Part shown: piece after piece, positions 1-12,879 of the stretch
Layout: every line of letters starts with the position of its first letter
How positions within the stretch are numbered: position 1 is the first letter of the stretch
Assembly (NCBI GenBank): GCA_020284085.1
Contig: JACEVL010000062.1
Location: forward strand, 3,853,110 to 3,917,109
Length of the DNA stretch: 64,000 nucleotides
Source of the DNA: Aporrectodea caliginosa
Lineage: Eukaryota; Annelida; Clitellata; Crassiclitellata; Lumbricidae
Reading direction: 5' to 3'
The notes under the pieces: model-generated
Seen by the model: the letters and a program-made list of their open reading frames with translations, nothing else
Told to the model about the DNA's origin: nothing
The model's database searches: none
Program-made: the position numbers and the translations under genes

Positions 1-3000
1 AGAAAAATGTAGCGGAAATTGACGGAATACTTCCAGGTGAGAACGGGGGATACACCAAGGATGCATCCACTCACCACAAACAACTTCGACGCAAGAATAC
101 CACTAAACTGAGACGGGAGTGAATAATTCATCTGGAGTATAATTAATTAATTTGCTGATTACAATGGCCTTCTAACTATAGAGAGGAACAGAACTTCAGG
201 AAAGGATGAGAAAGATTAGATGAAACCAGTATAAGATTTGGTTTCCTGATTTTCGCAGAGAAAACCGAAGCAATGATCATCCAACGTAAAACCTAAGACG
301 CCATATCAGTACCTAAGACGGAATTCATTGAGCTATCCATCTATTTTGGAGGTCTATTACTATTAGGCTATACCTCAGAAGGTAACAGCATAAACGATAT
401 CTAAAGGAGAATTGAACGCATCTCGCATTCAGGTTGACAGAACAGAAAAGATCAGGCTACAGACATCCACCCACCCGCCGCAGCTTAATGGCTGGCCTCA
501 GGATCTCATGATGATGATTAGGAGGAGGAGGATATATCGGCCTATGCTCATAATATATATATATATATACTGTAGCTGGTATATATATATATATATATTT
601 ATATATGGCAGCTAAAGCTTGGCAAGGGTCAAATGACCCACGGTTCTCCGTGACCCGGAAGCTGCAGATGGCAGAAGAGCCTAATTATATCCATCTAGTG
701 TCAGATTCCACTGCCACCCTCCCATAGCACTTTGACCCTGCATCCTATAGCATGCCATTAGATCTGTTGACCCTTTGTCGAGGCTATGTATATACACTCA
801 TTGGATATAATATATGAGCGCTTCGGGCGTTACCCCCCCTCCACCAGCGTGGAGGGGGGGGGGTCAAGGGACGATGGGTGGGAAAACTCAGCCCCCGTTT
901 GAAAGAGACAGGTTGCTCCACTTCCAGACTAATCACTTCTTTAGAAAGTAGTATATAAATAAGTATATATATATTATATAGGCTGCAATGGTAATCGTGT
1001 TAGAACTATTATTCCCTAATTTCCTCAGCATCTCCTGCTGAATTTATTAAATTTAAAATTCCTTTTAAGCTTCGTTTCTTCCTTTGATTTTCCCTCTATC
1101 CCTCATTCAAGCACTCTGCCAAACATAACAAATGTTCGCATGTCCAATAACCAGCCCAGCAGTTCTTTCTACTATAAAAAAGCTATCAGAGTCTATTACT
1201 AAAAAACTATTATAATTTATTATCCACCATTCTTGGGGACCCCCATGTTAAACTTTATTATTGGCGATGATGTTAAACTGCAGTCTGTAAGCAACTTTAA
1301 ACAAGACTCTGTTACTCTTTCTTTAACCTTTCAAAGACTTACAGACTGTTCAAAATGTGAGCATTACCAGTTAGCCTACTGTTAATAAAATGCTTCACAC
1401 TTAGAATCACAAATCGTCGGTCTGAGTCCCATGTTTCGATCAATCAATAAATCAATCAATATTAATTTAATTCAATAAATCCAGTTGTCATGAACGCAGC
1501 TGGCTACAAGTAGGCCTAACACCAATTAGGTGTAGAGTTGAGCTTGAGTTAGTTATTGCAGACAGTTACAAGTGATTACGAGACAATTAATAATAATATA
1601 TCTTTGAACAAGACTCGCTGAATGTAGTTACGCTTATCCTTGGTGGGAGGGTGAAATTGTGCTTTCTAGGACGTAAGTTATATTTGTTTTGTTGTGTAGG
1701 TGCGAAGATTACCAGGTTACCTCCAACTACTTCTTATCTATAGCCTACTATAGGCCTACTGAGCTGCTTTGTGGTTCAGTAGCGAGAGACTCGGGTGTGT
1801 TTGATGATTCTAAAATCCATTTAAAAAACCACGTTTTCAACATGAACCACAAAGCTCATGTCAGAGCCAACTCAATTCTTCATACATTTCTTTCAAAGAA
1901 TCCAACAGCTCTACTATAACTATAGGGCCTTCATTACCTATGTTCAACCAATTTAGGAAAACTGTAGCCTACACCTGTCGGGTCACCACACACTGACACT
2001 AATATCAGGAACGTTGAAGCAGTTCAACGTTGCTTCACTAAGCGCATTGCTCGATTGACCAACATGACCTACGCAAAATACTTGCTTCTTCTTGATTTAG
2101 CCTAGAATCTCTGGAGTCAAGGCACCTTAAACTTGACCTTATGACTTGATACAAAATTACTCGGGTGTCCAAAAGCCTAAAGGTTGACAGCACCGAGATG
2201 TTCATGCGTTCTCAGTGTCAAGGCACTTGTGGCCATGCCTTCAAACTTTGTAAAAGCTCAACTACTGATACACAATCGAATTAAATATAACAGCATAGAC
2301 CTTGAAACGCATGTCCGATTACCAGCACAACCTCTTGCATTCGACAGTAAATGCAGTTGTCTGCTCCACATTTTACTTCTTAGAAATGGCTGTAGTATAT
2401 ATCCTAATATAAAGCGACAGGCCTAGGCCTAACTGATGATATACTGTAGGGTCTATAAACCATAGACATCACCTTGTAAGACCTACAGCATATGGGATCC
2501 GTTTGTTGCCTGTATAGTAAGTTGTTATCTGCTATGTATGCACACAAAATACTAAGCTACTCTTTCCGCTCCGACGATTATAGGCCTATGTCTTCCAATG
2601 CTTTTTCATGCGTGCAGTGTGAGTAAGTAAGACCTTTGAACTTAACAGTGATAAATTGCAACGCTTCAGAGGCCAGCAAATAAGGCGTCATTCAGGCACG
2701 ATAAAACGTCATGGAAAAATTCGTGGACTGAAAAAAACCCAAAATTCAATTATATAAGTAGTCTTTTTTGCATCTTAGAAACACACGTGCTAGCAAGCAA
2801 TACACTGCGTAGAACGAATACGTAGCCTACATATTTGAAAAAGGCTAACCTATAGGTGCAAAGCGTCCGAGCTCCAGTTAAAGAAAATGTCATTTCTGAA
2901 GAAAATTCCACGTTGCAACCTGCTCCTCCCTCCCGTGATCATCTTCCTCTCCAAAATCCTCCTCTTCCCAATCTTCTTTTTTGCGCCTTTCTCGGTATCT

Positions 3001-3784
3001 TCCGCTCAATAATTTATATTAAATTTAAAATTCCTTTTTCGATAAATTTCTCTGTTTGGTTCTCCGCCTTCCCTTCCTTTCTCTTCATTCACAATCACCC
3101 CTCCCTCTACAATATTCCATCCACAACCTACCATTCTCGTCAATCCATCTCTCTAGCCTCCCTTCTCCTATCCGGCCTCTCCCGCTCATTCTTTTCATTT
3201 ATAAAATTCCATTGCTTTGTTTCTCCCTCTTCCTCCAATTCTTCCTCCATTTCTTCCCCACCATCAGTGGTTAAATTGCTCACCCAGAGGTGGCGGATCT
3301 CCGAATTATTACAAAGCTAAAGCCTAAGCCTATCTGAGGAATGTATAACCGAGACTCGCTATTCTCTATTCGGATAACACACAAAATATGAAACAAGAAT
3401 CGTGTGGTCGATAATAATTGTAACAAAAGAATATGTAAGTGACGGGTCTCCTCTTTCAGATGGCGGATCTCAAATTCGAGGTGCCGGATCTCAGATCTGG
3501 CTGAATTTAACCACTGCCCACCATCTATCCACTCTCCAACTTCCCAGCCTCAATATCTCATTACCCTGCTTTTCCTATCCCCAATCTACGCATCATTCGC
3601 CTTCACCTACTCGTTCCAGTCGCCCCTCCGCTCCCACTGACCCTCCCTCGCTCTCTCACACATTCGTGTAGAATTATTCCCTCCAGGGCAGACATTTGTT
3701 TCGAGAGTTCTGATCCACCTGCGTCCAACTCGGCTATAATGAGTACACTGACCGCACACTGTCGGTGGGAGATCAGACGGTGAC
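1..3784. other. Non-coding stretch, no gene recognised
   Basis: AT-rich DNA with short open frames that look random. It contains an (AT)n patch near 557-605, a C/G-rich hairpin at 833-860, an 11-bp inverted repeat (1281-1291 with 1338-1348) and a pyrimidine-rich block at about 2920-3270 whose open frames (S, P and F rich) I attribute to composition. No coding family, tRNA or transposon end could be supported here. Confidence 0.5.
833..860. repeat. Short C/G hairpin
   Basis: A 12-bp stem (CCCCCCCTCCAC paired with GTGGAGGGGGGG) closes a 4-base loop, CAGC. It is visible directly. No gene ends beside it, so a terminator role is not supported. Confidence 0.7.
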
Positions 3785-3880
3785 GGAGAGGACCGGCCAC
3801 CCGCCCTCATATGCCGAGGCTAAGAAACGAAGTCGCTAACACGTTATACCCATGGTTGTCTCTCAGGCTAGCTTAAGGGA
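3785..3880. repeat. Dispersed repeat, copy 1 (partner at 52028-52122)
   Basis: About 95 bp is alignable by eye with 52028-52122. Both share GGAGAGGAC at the start, the block CTCATATGCCGAGGC, then GCTAAC, ATGGYTGTCTCYC and a closing GCTTAA. It is probably the 3-prime part of an old retroposon: the second copy is followed directly by an ATC/GTC-type microsatellite, as retroposon tails often are. Family not identified. Confidence 0.6.
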
Positions 3881-3893
3881 TTGCTCTTCTTTT

Positions 3894-3920
3894 TATCCAT
3901 CTACTTTAACTTGCGGGAAT

Positions 3921-3956
<36 letters not shown>

Positions 3957-4284
3957 ATTGAGCCACAGGCTAAAAAGTCAAATCTTGCGACGACTAGTTC
4001 GATCACTTACAATCATTCAATCGTCGTGAAACTTGGCATATAGACTCGCCCTCGCAAACACTTCATTCTATCAAAATTTCAGCTCCCCAAAAAAGGCTAG
4101 CTTATAGAATCGGGGACTAAACTTTTCGAATCGGGGAATCCCCTTTTCCGATACGGAGCGTTGTGATTGGCCAGCGTTGTGATTGGCCAGCGTTGTGATT
4201 GGCCGCAGTCGTAAAATGAACGCGGACTATATATTTGTAGAGGTAACTGCTTCGTAAGACGCATTATAGGATACTAGATGGATA
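3894..4284. mobile_element. Mariner-like MITE, copy A
   Basis: Termini are inverted: TCCATCTA at the left and TAGATGGA at the right, with TA on both outer sides, as in Tc1/mariner-type target duplication. The interior is non-coding, with (GCTT)8, a 16-bp unit (AGCGTTGTGATTGGCC) repeated three times at 4158-4205, and a TATATATT box about 35 bp further on. Superfamily is inferred only from the TA flanks and TIRs. Copy B is about 430 bp downstream. Confidence 0.6.
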
Positions 4285-4321
4285 TAGTAAAAAACTTTGT
4301 TTTTACGGGCTGTATTTTATT
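4285..4321. repeat. Spacer between MITE copies, repeated after copy B
   Basis: The segment GTAAAAAACTTTGTTTTTAC plus the following GGGCTGTATTTTAT occurs after copy A and again at about 4679-4714. The repeat unit is therefore MITE plus spacer, which implies local tandem duplication rather than two independent insertions. The segment itself folds as a small hairpin. Confidence 0.65.
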
Positions 4322-4671
4322 ATCCATCTAGTTTAACTTGCGGGAATCTTGCTTGCTTGATTGAGCCACAGGCTAAAAAGTCAAATCTTGCGACGACTAG
4401 TTCGATCACTTACAATCATTCAATCGTCGTGAAACTTGGCAGATAGACTCGCCCTCGCACACACTTCATTCTATCAAAATTTCAGCTCCCCAAAAAGAGG
4501 CTAGCTTATAGAATCGGGGACTAAACTTTTCGAATCGGGGAATCCCTTTTCCGATACGGAGCGTTGTGATTGGCCAGCGTTGTGATTGGCCGCAGTCGTA
4601 AAATGAACGCGGACTATATATTTGTAGAGGTAACTGCTTCATAAGACGCATTATAGGATACTAGATGGATA
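4322..4671. mobile_element. Mariner-like MITE, copy B
   Basis: Nearly the same sequence as copy A with the same TCCATCTA/TAGATGGA termini and TA flanks. Differences are mostly repeat-number changes: (GCTT)2 instead of 8, and two instead of three 16-bp CCAAT-bearing units. Apart from these the copies look almost identical, so the duplication is young relative to microsatellite change. Confidence 0.6.
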
Positions 4672-4983
4672 CCGGTATAGTAAAAAACTTTGTTTTTACG
4701 GGCTGTATTTTATTCAATTTTCGTTGCTACCTGTTATACATTGAGTCATAGAACCAGCTGCCGACAAACTTCTCACAATATTCAATCATTGTCGATTTTT
4801 AGATCGTCCTTACCTTACTGTGTTTAAATTCTACCAAAGTTCATTGCTAAATGATTGCATCGAGTGTTTAGAGACATCTTGTGGATGATCGTTGACCTCG
4901 GCCTTACCATGCCTCATTTAAGTTATGTATACTAGGCCCCATCGCATGTATCAATATGATAGAGCCTACATAGCTAAGTTATG

Positions 4984-5200
4984 TGGGGCGCGGTGGTGTA
5001 GGGGTATGTTCGGTGCCTTGCAGCCGGAGGGTTGCGGGTTCGAATCCACCTCAAGCCCCGCGTAGGGACCCTGGGCAAGTCCTTCACTCGCAATTGCTCA
5101 TGCGCTTCGGCGTGAAACTGCGATTCAGTGTCCGCGCTGTATACTCGGGAGCGCCTCTGAGTAGAAATCTTGAAGGGGCGCTATAACAAGTGCTCATACA
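4984..5200 (+). mobile_element. tRNA-derived SINE, copy 1
   Basis: The head has RNA polymerase III promoter boxes: A-box TGGTGTAGGGG just after the start and a perfect B-box GGTTCGAATCC at 5037-5047. The body (about 5060-5150) is unrelated to tRNA. The tail ends GAAGGGGCGCTAT, runs into short CATA repeats, and matches the 3-prime end of LINEs in this window, so mobilisation by that LINE is inferred. Other copies start at 38851, 40965 and 59185. Confidence 0.85.
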
Positions 5201-5259
5201 TACATACATTATGTATAGGCCCTAATAGTAGTAGCTGTAGTAGTAGTAGATGGTGGGAA

Positions 5260-6224
<965 letters not shown>

Positions 6225-6910
6225 GTCTAGTCAGAGAAGTTGTCCAAAAGAGTAGTCCGAGGGAGGTCCGAGTCCGGTTTCCAGAGGATCATAGAGGGCA
6301 CAGCAGATGTTAAGGTGGGTGTCTTTTAGGTCGAGGATTGGAGGGTATAGGATCAGATGAGTCAGGATAAGAGTTCTTGAAAAGGAGAGACTTTCGAGTG
6401 GAAAGCCTTGGGGTGATGGATAGAGGAGCCTGAGGCAGATGATGGTGGATGATTGGCGATGATGGTAGAGGAACCGAAAAATTTCGGAATTCAGGAGGTA
6501 GCGATTGGTAGGATACAATTACGGAATTACGGTGGTGCAGTGTTTGATATTGCTCAGTTGGAGAACTTGAGATGAGTAGTGACAGGAGCCTCAGGAGGTC
6601 GAGAGAGAGTCAGAATGGAGGAAGATCTGGCAGAGCGGGTTGGCTGGATGGTGAAGAGGTCGCGAAGATATCTGGGTGGGAGTGTTGTAGAGAGTTGTAG
6701 GTTAGTGATAGGATTTTGAAGTGAATTCGCTCTGGGATTTTTAACCAATGGAGTGATTTGAGGATGGGAGTTATATGATGATGCTTGGGCGTTCTAGTGA
6801 CGGCTCTGGCTAGTGAGTTTTGCATGAGCTGGTCAATGGAGGTAGCAATGGTGGAGGCAGTTTTGAAGTCGAGCATGGGTCGGATGCGGCGGAGGTCACG
6901 AATGTGCATG
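6225..6910 (-). pseudogene. LINE 3-prime end (L2/CR1-like), minus strand
   Basis: Minus-strand frames between about 6910 and 6550 carry the typical carboxyl tail of L2/CR1-type ORF2: a block reading TRTPKHHHITPILKSLHWLK (roughly 6790-6730), then a helix-rich LTYNSLQHSHP segment. Frames change at least twice and contain stops, so it is dead. The 6231-6530 part recurs at about 36400-36700, which supports a dispersed LINE tail. Reverse-transcriptase core is absent from this fragment; clade assignment is tentative. Confidence 0.65.
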
Positions 6911-7085
6911 CGCAGAATGGATCACCGATTCACCGGACTCCGCAGTCGGGGACGGCAGAAGAGGAGATGGGAAGACATGATTCAACAAGATCTGAAATCT
7001 CTCAGATTGAAGAAAGAAGACACCATTGACAGAAAAAGTGGAGAAAAAGGATCCGAGTGGCTGACCCCTCCGCTGGGAGAGACTA
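6905..7085 (+). pseudogene. LINE ORF2 C-terminal remnant, plus strand
   Basis: The plus strand encodes DHRFTGLRSRGRQKRRWEDM followed by a QQDLKSLRLKKED stretch. This resembles the basic tail found at the end of some RTE-like and other LINE ORFs (GxxxRGRxxxRW...DL). It is only about 60 codons, lies between two LINE fragments of opposite orientation and has no upstream RT. The element it came from is not resolved. Confidence 0.5.
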
Positions 7086-8150
7086 ATTTAAACCTGAAGG
7101 AGATATCACTATGGGTATATTATTTATAGTAACTGTTCGTTTAACAAGAGGGGCACTTTTACGATGCGACCTGAATAAAATATAGTTAGTTTTAGACACG
7201 TTTAGTGATAGTTTATTTGCAATAAAACATTTAATTAAATGTCCGAGCTCTTGGTTCATGAGTTCGATTAGTTTTTCGTAAGATTTATGAGAAGCAGAGA
7301 TTTTCGTGTTATCGGCAAATAATACGAAGTGTAAGAGGTGAGAAGCATTAGGGAGGTCACTAATAAAGAGTAAAAAGAGGAGGGGGTCGAGGATAGAACC
7401 TTGGGGGTACACCACGTTTAATAAGTCTTAGTGTAGATAGGGAACCATTATTTAGTGCCTGTTGATACCTATTGCCTAAGTAGCTTTGAAACAAGTCGAG
7501 TGTTACCCCTCTTATACCTATGATTTCTAATTTAGATGGTAATATATCGTGGTTGACCGTATCAAAGGCGTTTGATATGTCGATAAAGACGTCAAGGGAG
7601 TTCTCTTCGGTCAATGGCAGCAGATATACTGTCTTGAAGATTTAATAGTGACATCATAGTAGAATGGCCTGGCTGGAAACCATGCTGGTAGGGGCAAAGG
7701 ATATTTTTCATCTATGTAGTCATATTAAAAGCAGCGCGCGTGCATAATCTTTTCGAGAATTTTAGAGAAGTAGTTAAGGAGAGATGGGTCTATAGTTAGC
7801 AATGTTATCATTGGGTACCTGTTTGTATATCAGGATTACCTTAGCAGTTTTTAGAGCAGCAGGCACTATGCCAGTGCTTAAGGACCAGTTAATTATTTCT
7901 GCCATTGGACTAGCAATGTGGGTAGTTTTTAAAAAGTGGGCGATTGCGAGTATTTCTTCAAGGGTAGTCGAATAGAGTGCAAAAGAGTAGCGCCTAGGAA
8001 GTGTCATGTAAGTAGTAAAGCATTTTTTGCGAGGAAGGTATTTTGTCCACCAATTCTTGTGAAATAATTGTTAAATCTTTCAGCTATCAGGCCACCATCA
8101 GTTATCTCAACATCACTCACTGTAATACCCTTAATTAGTGCGTGTTTCAG
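7083..8150 (-). pseudogene. LINE reverse-transcriptase remnant (Jockey/CR1-like)
   Basis: Read on the minus strand, pieces in several frames give the order expected for ORF2: a pre-RT segment with NYFTRIGGQ and ANYRPIS, RT motif A as IDISNAFDTVNHD (about 7590-7550), a damaged motif B region, and motif C as FADNT (about 7310) in place of FADDT, followed by a thumb region. Stops and frameshifts separate the pieces. Endonuclease and 3-prime end are missing. It once copied LINE RNA into DNA at the nick; the broken frames and altered catalytic Asp make activity impossible. Confidence 0.8.
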
Positions 8151-8194
8151 GAGATTTTACTCAAATATTGCCATAGACACATATACCTTTATAC

Positions 8195-8280
8195 ATAATT
8201 ACATACATTCATACATACACACATACATACATACATACATACATTCATATGTACATACATACAATACATACATACATACA

Positions 8281-8314
<34 letters not shown>

Positions 8315-8404
8315 GATACATACATACATACATACATACATACATACATACATACATACATACATACATACATACATACATACATACATACATACATACA
8401 TACA

Positions 8405-8435
<31 letters not shown>

Positions 8436-8450
8436 GTTCATACATAAATA
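8195..8450. repeat. (CATA)n microsatellite
   Basis: Long tetranucleotide array with small interruptions. All six frames stay open, giving YIHT/MYVC-type false proteins. Confidence 0.97.
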
Positions 8451-10896
8451 CATATAAACATAACTATAAATGCATATATAATCACATTCGTACATACATA
8501 GTTACATACATAATTACAAACATATATGCAAACACTTTGCATAAATACATATTTTTATACATGCATGATTACCATGTTATTGTACATAATCTATGTAATT
8601 ATGTATGTGGATAAGTACTTGAGTATTTCTCTAGGAAACATACTTAGGCCTATACTTCTAGAAATTTATGATACTTTTAATTGACAACATCGTTATCGCT
8701 GATTAGCAAACTCGTTGAAAAGTCGTCAACAGCAGTTACCATTGGAAATCTTGAAGAGTCCACAATGAAACTTAAACAATGAAACTTAACCAATGAAACT
8801 TAAACAATGAATCTGTTGCTTCGCATTGTGTCGCCTCACAATCGCCGTTTCTCGGGATCCTCCAGTCAATGAGATTGTTTACGCCTATTGTTGCGTTGGC
8901 GTAACTGCAGGACTGGTGTAAATGAACCTGTAATCATAGTATTCTCAAATGTTTTGCAGCTAAACCTACTTGAACTTTGCATGATGTACAATATTTCATT
9001 GTGATGTTTCGCAACTAGGTCTACTTCAACCTTGTTTGTATACATTACAATACTGTATTGCATTGTTTTGCAGCTGAGTTGACTTTGTTTGTATACAATA
9101 GTACTTTATTGCATTGTTTTGCAACTATAGGCCTTCATCAACTTTGTTTGTATTATATAGTTTTATCATTTCTAGCCTTCTTTGACCACACTAACGACTG
9201 GTACAAGTTTGCACAGGATTGTTTTTGAATTAAATACTGGAAAACATTATTTCTGTTCAAAAGCATTGATGACGAGCTGGTGTCTTTATCATGTGCTGAA
9301 AATTTAGCATTCCTTAAACGCATAATTCTAACTTTGTAATTCAGTTTGTTCTTAGGCGTATACTCGTGCAGTTTCACGTTGATAAAAACTTTGACCCTGA
9401 TCTGAATTAGTATTACGGAACTTTGATTAGCGGTACGTTCGAAGATTAGAACTACTACATGGCTAGCGAGATAAATAAAATTAATGAAACTAAGTCAATA
9501 ATACCAGATGTAAAAATCCTGTAAAGAAGTTTCTTCCAAAACAACCAACATTTTAAGACCTGCTTTAGTGCATTAATCGACGAATTCGAAATTTGGCGTG
9601 ATATAGTCTAATGTTTGTTGTGCTTCCACGCTACCACACTGTAGCCAGATCACGACAGATAGATCGAAGAGGAGGTATGGCCTAATAATTTACGAGAATA
9701 TTGACTTTGATGCTATATTTCTCTCAAATCGAGTCGAGTTTCAGCGCTTCTTTTTAAAAGCAAAGATTACCACTATATGCGCCGTTTACGGTAATCTACT
9801 GCAAATATGTTTCAAATAACTAGGCCTATTTTATTTGAGTAATTATTTTACCATCAATGAAGAAGGAATCTATATATATGCACCTGTCCTGAAGAGATTC
9901 AAGGTTCGGTCCTTGTATAAGCAGAAAGAGGTTTCACGATTTCCTTTCTGCTGGTGCCCCCTAGCGAACTCGAAATAAACTGAGTATCGTGTGGTTACAG
10001 TAGAGACCACTCAAATCAGAAACAACAGTGAAGACAGGAAAAAACGTAGGCATATATAACATAATCAGCATACCGTGTACAAATCGATTTCAAAATTAAG
10101 AAGAATAAAGTACTTCAATCCTGATCTAAAACTGCGCTGGAAACATTGGAGATTACGGAGGAGGTACAAGAACGACTTGAGCCAAGTCCTGGAAGTATCC
10201 AGATTCCATAGGCAGAGCCCAGCCACTCCGATTTCTAACTTTTCACTATAGGTATGATGCAGTGACGTATTTGTATGCAGACAGTGTACATGCGGTTATT
10301 AACGGTTCTCCTTCAGGGCAGATTGCTGTTGTACGATCCACTGATGCCCCCCCCCCTCTAGACTCCCTCCAGGAGCGATGGCCGTCAAGCCAGCTTTGGG
10401 TGAATCATGCAAAGACACACTTATTATATGGTTTTGCAAAAAAATGCTTTATTAGAGTATACCGTCAGTTAATGTGATGTCTTTAAATGTTGTATTAGTT
10501 TTCGGTTGATGCAGACATTTGCCATTTAGTATATGCTGTCAGGAAAACGTTAGTATTAAAAGCTGGTTAATTGAAAAGTCGATATCAGTTCAGCCTGACC
10601 TGCGTTGGGCTTACTATCTTTACCTGTTACTTAGGTTTTGACTTTGAATTCGTCTTCATATTTCAATAGAAACTAGACACTGGCTTGAGAGGCCTTGTAA
10701 GCTGGAAATGACACGAACTGGAAATGATCCGAGTCGAAAACGGTCTGCAGTGTAATTATAGTTCACAGAGACTATTCATTGATTTAGCGCCGATGAAGGA
10801 AGGAAAGAAGGAGATTGGTTGATAGACTGGTTTTGTTATTAAATGTGTACCTAGTAACGACAGAAGTACATCACGGTCCTTATAGAAAGATCAGGG
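8451..10896. other. Non-coding stretch with two small tandem repeats
   Basis: Contains a 14-bp unit of the AATGAAACTTAAAC type, about 3.5 copies at 8764-8812, and a degenerate unit of about 60-70 bp (core TTGTTTTGCAACT...CAACTTTGTTTGTAT) in three to four copies at about 8945-9165. No supportable gene. The open frame at 10262-10477 has no recognised domain. Confidence 0.5.
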
Positions 10897-10937
<41 letters not shown>

Positions 10938-11040
10938 CACACACATGCACACTAAGTAATTATTATATTTATTATTATAGCGTCTCCTCTGGCTATGTAA
11001 AGATCTTGAGTGCGTATAGTGCTCCTTTTGAATGAATTAT
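10897..11040 (-). repeat. Possible retroposon tail with (CA)n
   Basis: (CA)n at 10897-10946 lies next to the minus-strand sequence GAGACGCTATAATAATAAAT (10992-10973). This resembles the GGCGCTAT...AAAT ends of other retroposons in the window. The tail assignment is an inference from this resemblance. Confidence 0.35.
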
Positions 11041-11336
11041 TTATCGTCGTAATGTAGACGGCGTTCATTTACACGCATTTCCTATGCTCTTTTAAGACCA
11101 CGGTGGGTCAGGTAACCAATTGAAAGAAGACCCAGATTGCTCTGTGCTGATGGTTCGTCTTTGTAATCGTCATTCTTTGTCGAAAAAGAGAACTCGATCG
11201 ACCATTGAAACGCCAAGAATCAAATCTACGAAATTGGAGGCAACAATGCTTCACAGTATATAGTTACCAGTAGCTATCGGACGTTCGCTACTGTGTGTCG
11301 TCTCTTACCTAATATTATTATGGTTATAATCAATTT

Positions 11337-11500
<164 letters not shown>

Positions 11501-11631
11501 TAAATATGGAACGGTTAGATTGTTAGAACTCCTCGGGCTCGGGCAGAAGGCTGGCAAAGGTGCCGCAGATTGCCACAGCGTTAAAGCGCTGTATGGCTAG
11601 AGATATACGTTGGAACAAGTAGGCTATGTGG

Positions 11632-12040
<409 letters not shown>

Positions 12041-12072
12041 AATTAAAATGATAAAAGTCTGGAACGGTTTAT

Positions 12073-12074
12073 TA

Positions 12075-12165
<91 letters not shown>
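12073..12165. repeat. Second (TTA)n array
   Basis: About 31 trinucleotides, 30-odd bases beyond the retroposon block, so the block is embedded between two like arrays. Confidence 0.95.
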
Positions 12166-12167
<2 letters not shown>

Positions 12168-12334
12168 CATGCATTTATATTAGCCACAATTTAAGAAAAT
12201 GACTTAGAGGGGATGCGCCTTTGATGCTACAGAAACGTCATTTTACGTCAGTAGCCTATCAAGGCGTAGAACGTTGGAAGAACGCCACTGGCAGTAAGAC
12301 TGAACAGCAAACTGTTTTTGATGTTGTCATAATA

Positions 12335-12373
12335 TGCAATAATCAATCGTATATTATACGATTGATTATTGCA
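12335..12373. repeat. 39-bp perfect palindrome
   Basis: Two 19-bp arms (left arm TGCAATAATCAATCGTATA) are exact reverse complements around a single central T. I saw no flanking target duplication. Confidence 0.9.
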
Positions 12374-12565
12374 ATGTGTGCGCAGTCCTCAAAGAATGCC
12401 GGCTTTGTATAAGATTGAACGGGATAACCGAGGTCAAGTAGTGAAGGACGCGTTCATGCAAAGTTGATACACAAAGTACATCGCAGAGGCATTAATCTGG
12501 TGCAGACAAAATGCCTCCTTAACAGATCACTTAGCGATGCGAAAGTCTGAAGTTGTAATTAGAGT

Positions 12566-12730
12566 GTCATGGAATTTGAATATGAGTCACATTTGTCATG
12601 GTAAGAGTGTCGTGGAATTCGGATATTAGTCATATGCCATGGAAAAATTGTCATGGGATTTGAACATATGAGTCACATATGCCATGGGATGAGTGTCATG
12701 GGCTTTGGATGTGAGTGTCATGGGTTTATT
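12566..12730. repeat. Degenerate tandem repeat, about 45-55 bp
   Basis: Three to four imperfect units with recurring GAGTGTCATGG, TTTGRATATGAGTCA and TGCCATGG words. Non-coding. Confidence 0.55.
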
Positions 12731-12879
12731 TTCCCCTTTTGCCTGCAGAGTAGGCTACCCTGAGTTCACCTACTCATCCAGTGTTCTCCACTGTGTCATC
12801 TTGGAAGTAAGTAGCCTAATGAACATCGCTCGAACATAACGTGCGCCTACTATTACCATCTGAAGCGTCTGAGGCCATG

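Noticed and set aside
833..860. Rho-independent terminator
   Set aside because: A GC hairpin without adjacent gene or U-tract meaning in an animal genome.
4984..5060. Functional tRNA gene at the SINE head
   Set aside because: A- and B-boxes are present but the arms do not close into a tRNA fold, and the same head recurs in dispersed copies with LINE-like tails.
8189..8614. YIHT and MYVC repeat proteins on both strands
   Set aside because: All frames stay open in a (CATA)n array; compositional artefact.
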